From Pseudomonadota bacterium (lineage in GTDB: Bacteria > Pseudomonadota > Alphaproteobacteria > Acetobacterales > Acetobacteraceae): a DNA stretch of 5,077 nucleotides. The DNA lies in NCBI GenBank assembly GCA_021845835.1, contig JAJZVE010000411.1, forward strand, positions 1 to 5,077, read 5' to 3'. The translations under genes and the position numbers were made by a program. The first letter of the stretch is position 1, and each line of letters begins with the position of its first letter. Positions 5,077-5,077 of this stretch are shown piece by piece. The notes below the pieces were generated by a model. It did not search any database. It worked only from the letters and a program-made list of their open reading frames with translations, and was not told the DNA's origin.

Positions 5077-5077
5077 G

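Noticed and set aside
4457..5077. Open plus-strand frame continuing from the transposase fragment to the window end
   Set aside because: After residue 38 it is Gly/Arg/Ser-rich without transposase similarity and is antisense to a gene with good codon bias.

Overview
The window is very GC-rich with strong G/C third-position bias in its genes. FtsK, the IS701-type transposase fragment and the Pro/Arg-rich unknown protein together suggest an alphaproteobacterium, most likely in or near Acetobacteraceae/Rhodospirillales. That placement is inferred from remembered family resemblance, not from a search.

Left part (1-1633): a nitrosative/iron-stress cluster. A YtfE/RIC (di-iron repair of iron centres) gene runs leftward out of the window (1-386, minus). 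It is divergent from an NsrR-type Rrf2 regulator (476-916, plus). Between them is a perfect 9-5-9 palindrome (405-427) that overlaps the best promoter elements on both strands, so it is the obvious candidate NsrR operator for both genes. Convergent to nsrR, and overlapping its 3' end by 15 bp, is a ferritin-like/rubrerythrin-type protein with two ExxH motifs (902-1597, minus, probable GTG start). The proposed picture is that NsrR senses NO through an Fe-S cluster and derepresses YtfE for cluster repair, while the ferritin-like protein handles iron or reactive species. The ferritin link is inferred only from position.

Middle (1778-4168, minus): a complete ftsK, the membrane-anchored DNA translocase of chromosome dimer resolution and division. 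It has four predicted membrane segments, a Pro/Ala-rich linker, an alpha-beta motor with Walker A and B, and a C-terminal winged-helix gamma domain. A perfect TATAAT -10 lies upstream. A GC hairpin without a U-tract lies downstream.

Right part (about 4284-5077): a small scar of a mobile element. About 38 codons of the N-terminus of an IS701-family transposase (4343-4456, plus) survive. They abut the 3' part of an unknown Pro/Arg-rich gene (minus, start 5076). That gene's last ~40 codons are now read antisense through the transposase, so its natural C-terminus has probably been replaced.

No tRNA, rRNA, CRISPR array or wholly new multigene system is visible. The most informative second-look items are the ytfE/nsrR operator, the ferritin-like neighbour, and the IS scar with its chimeric gene.
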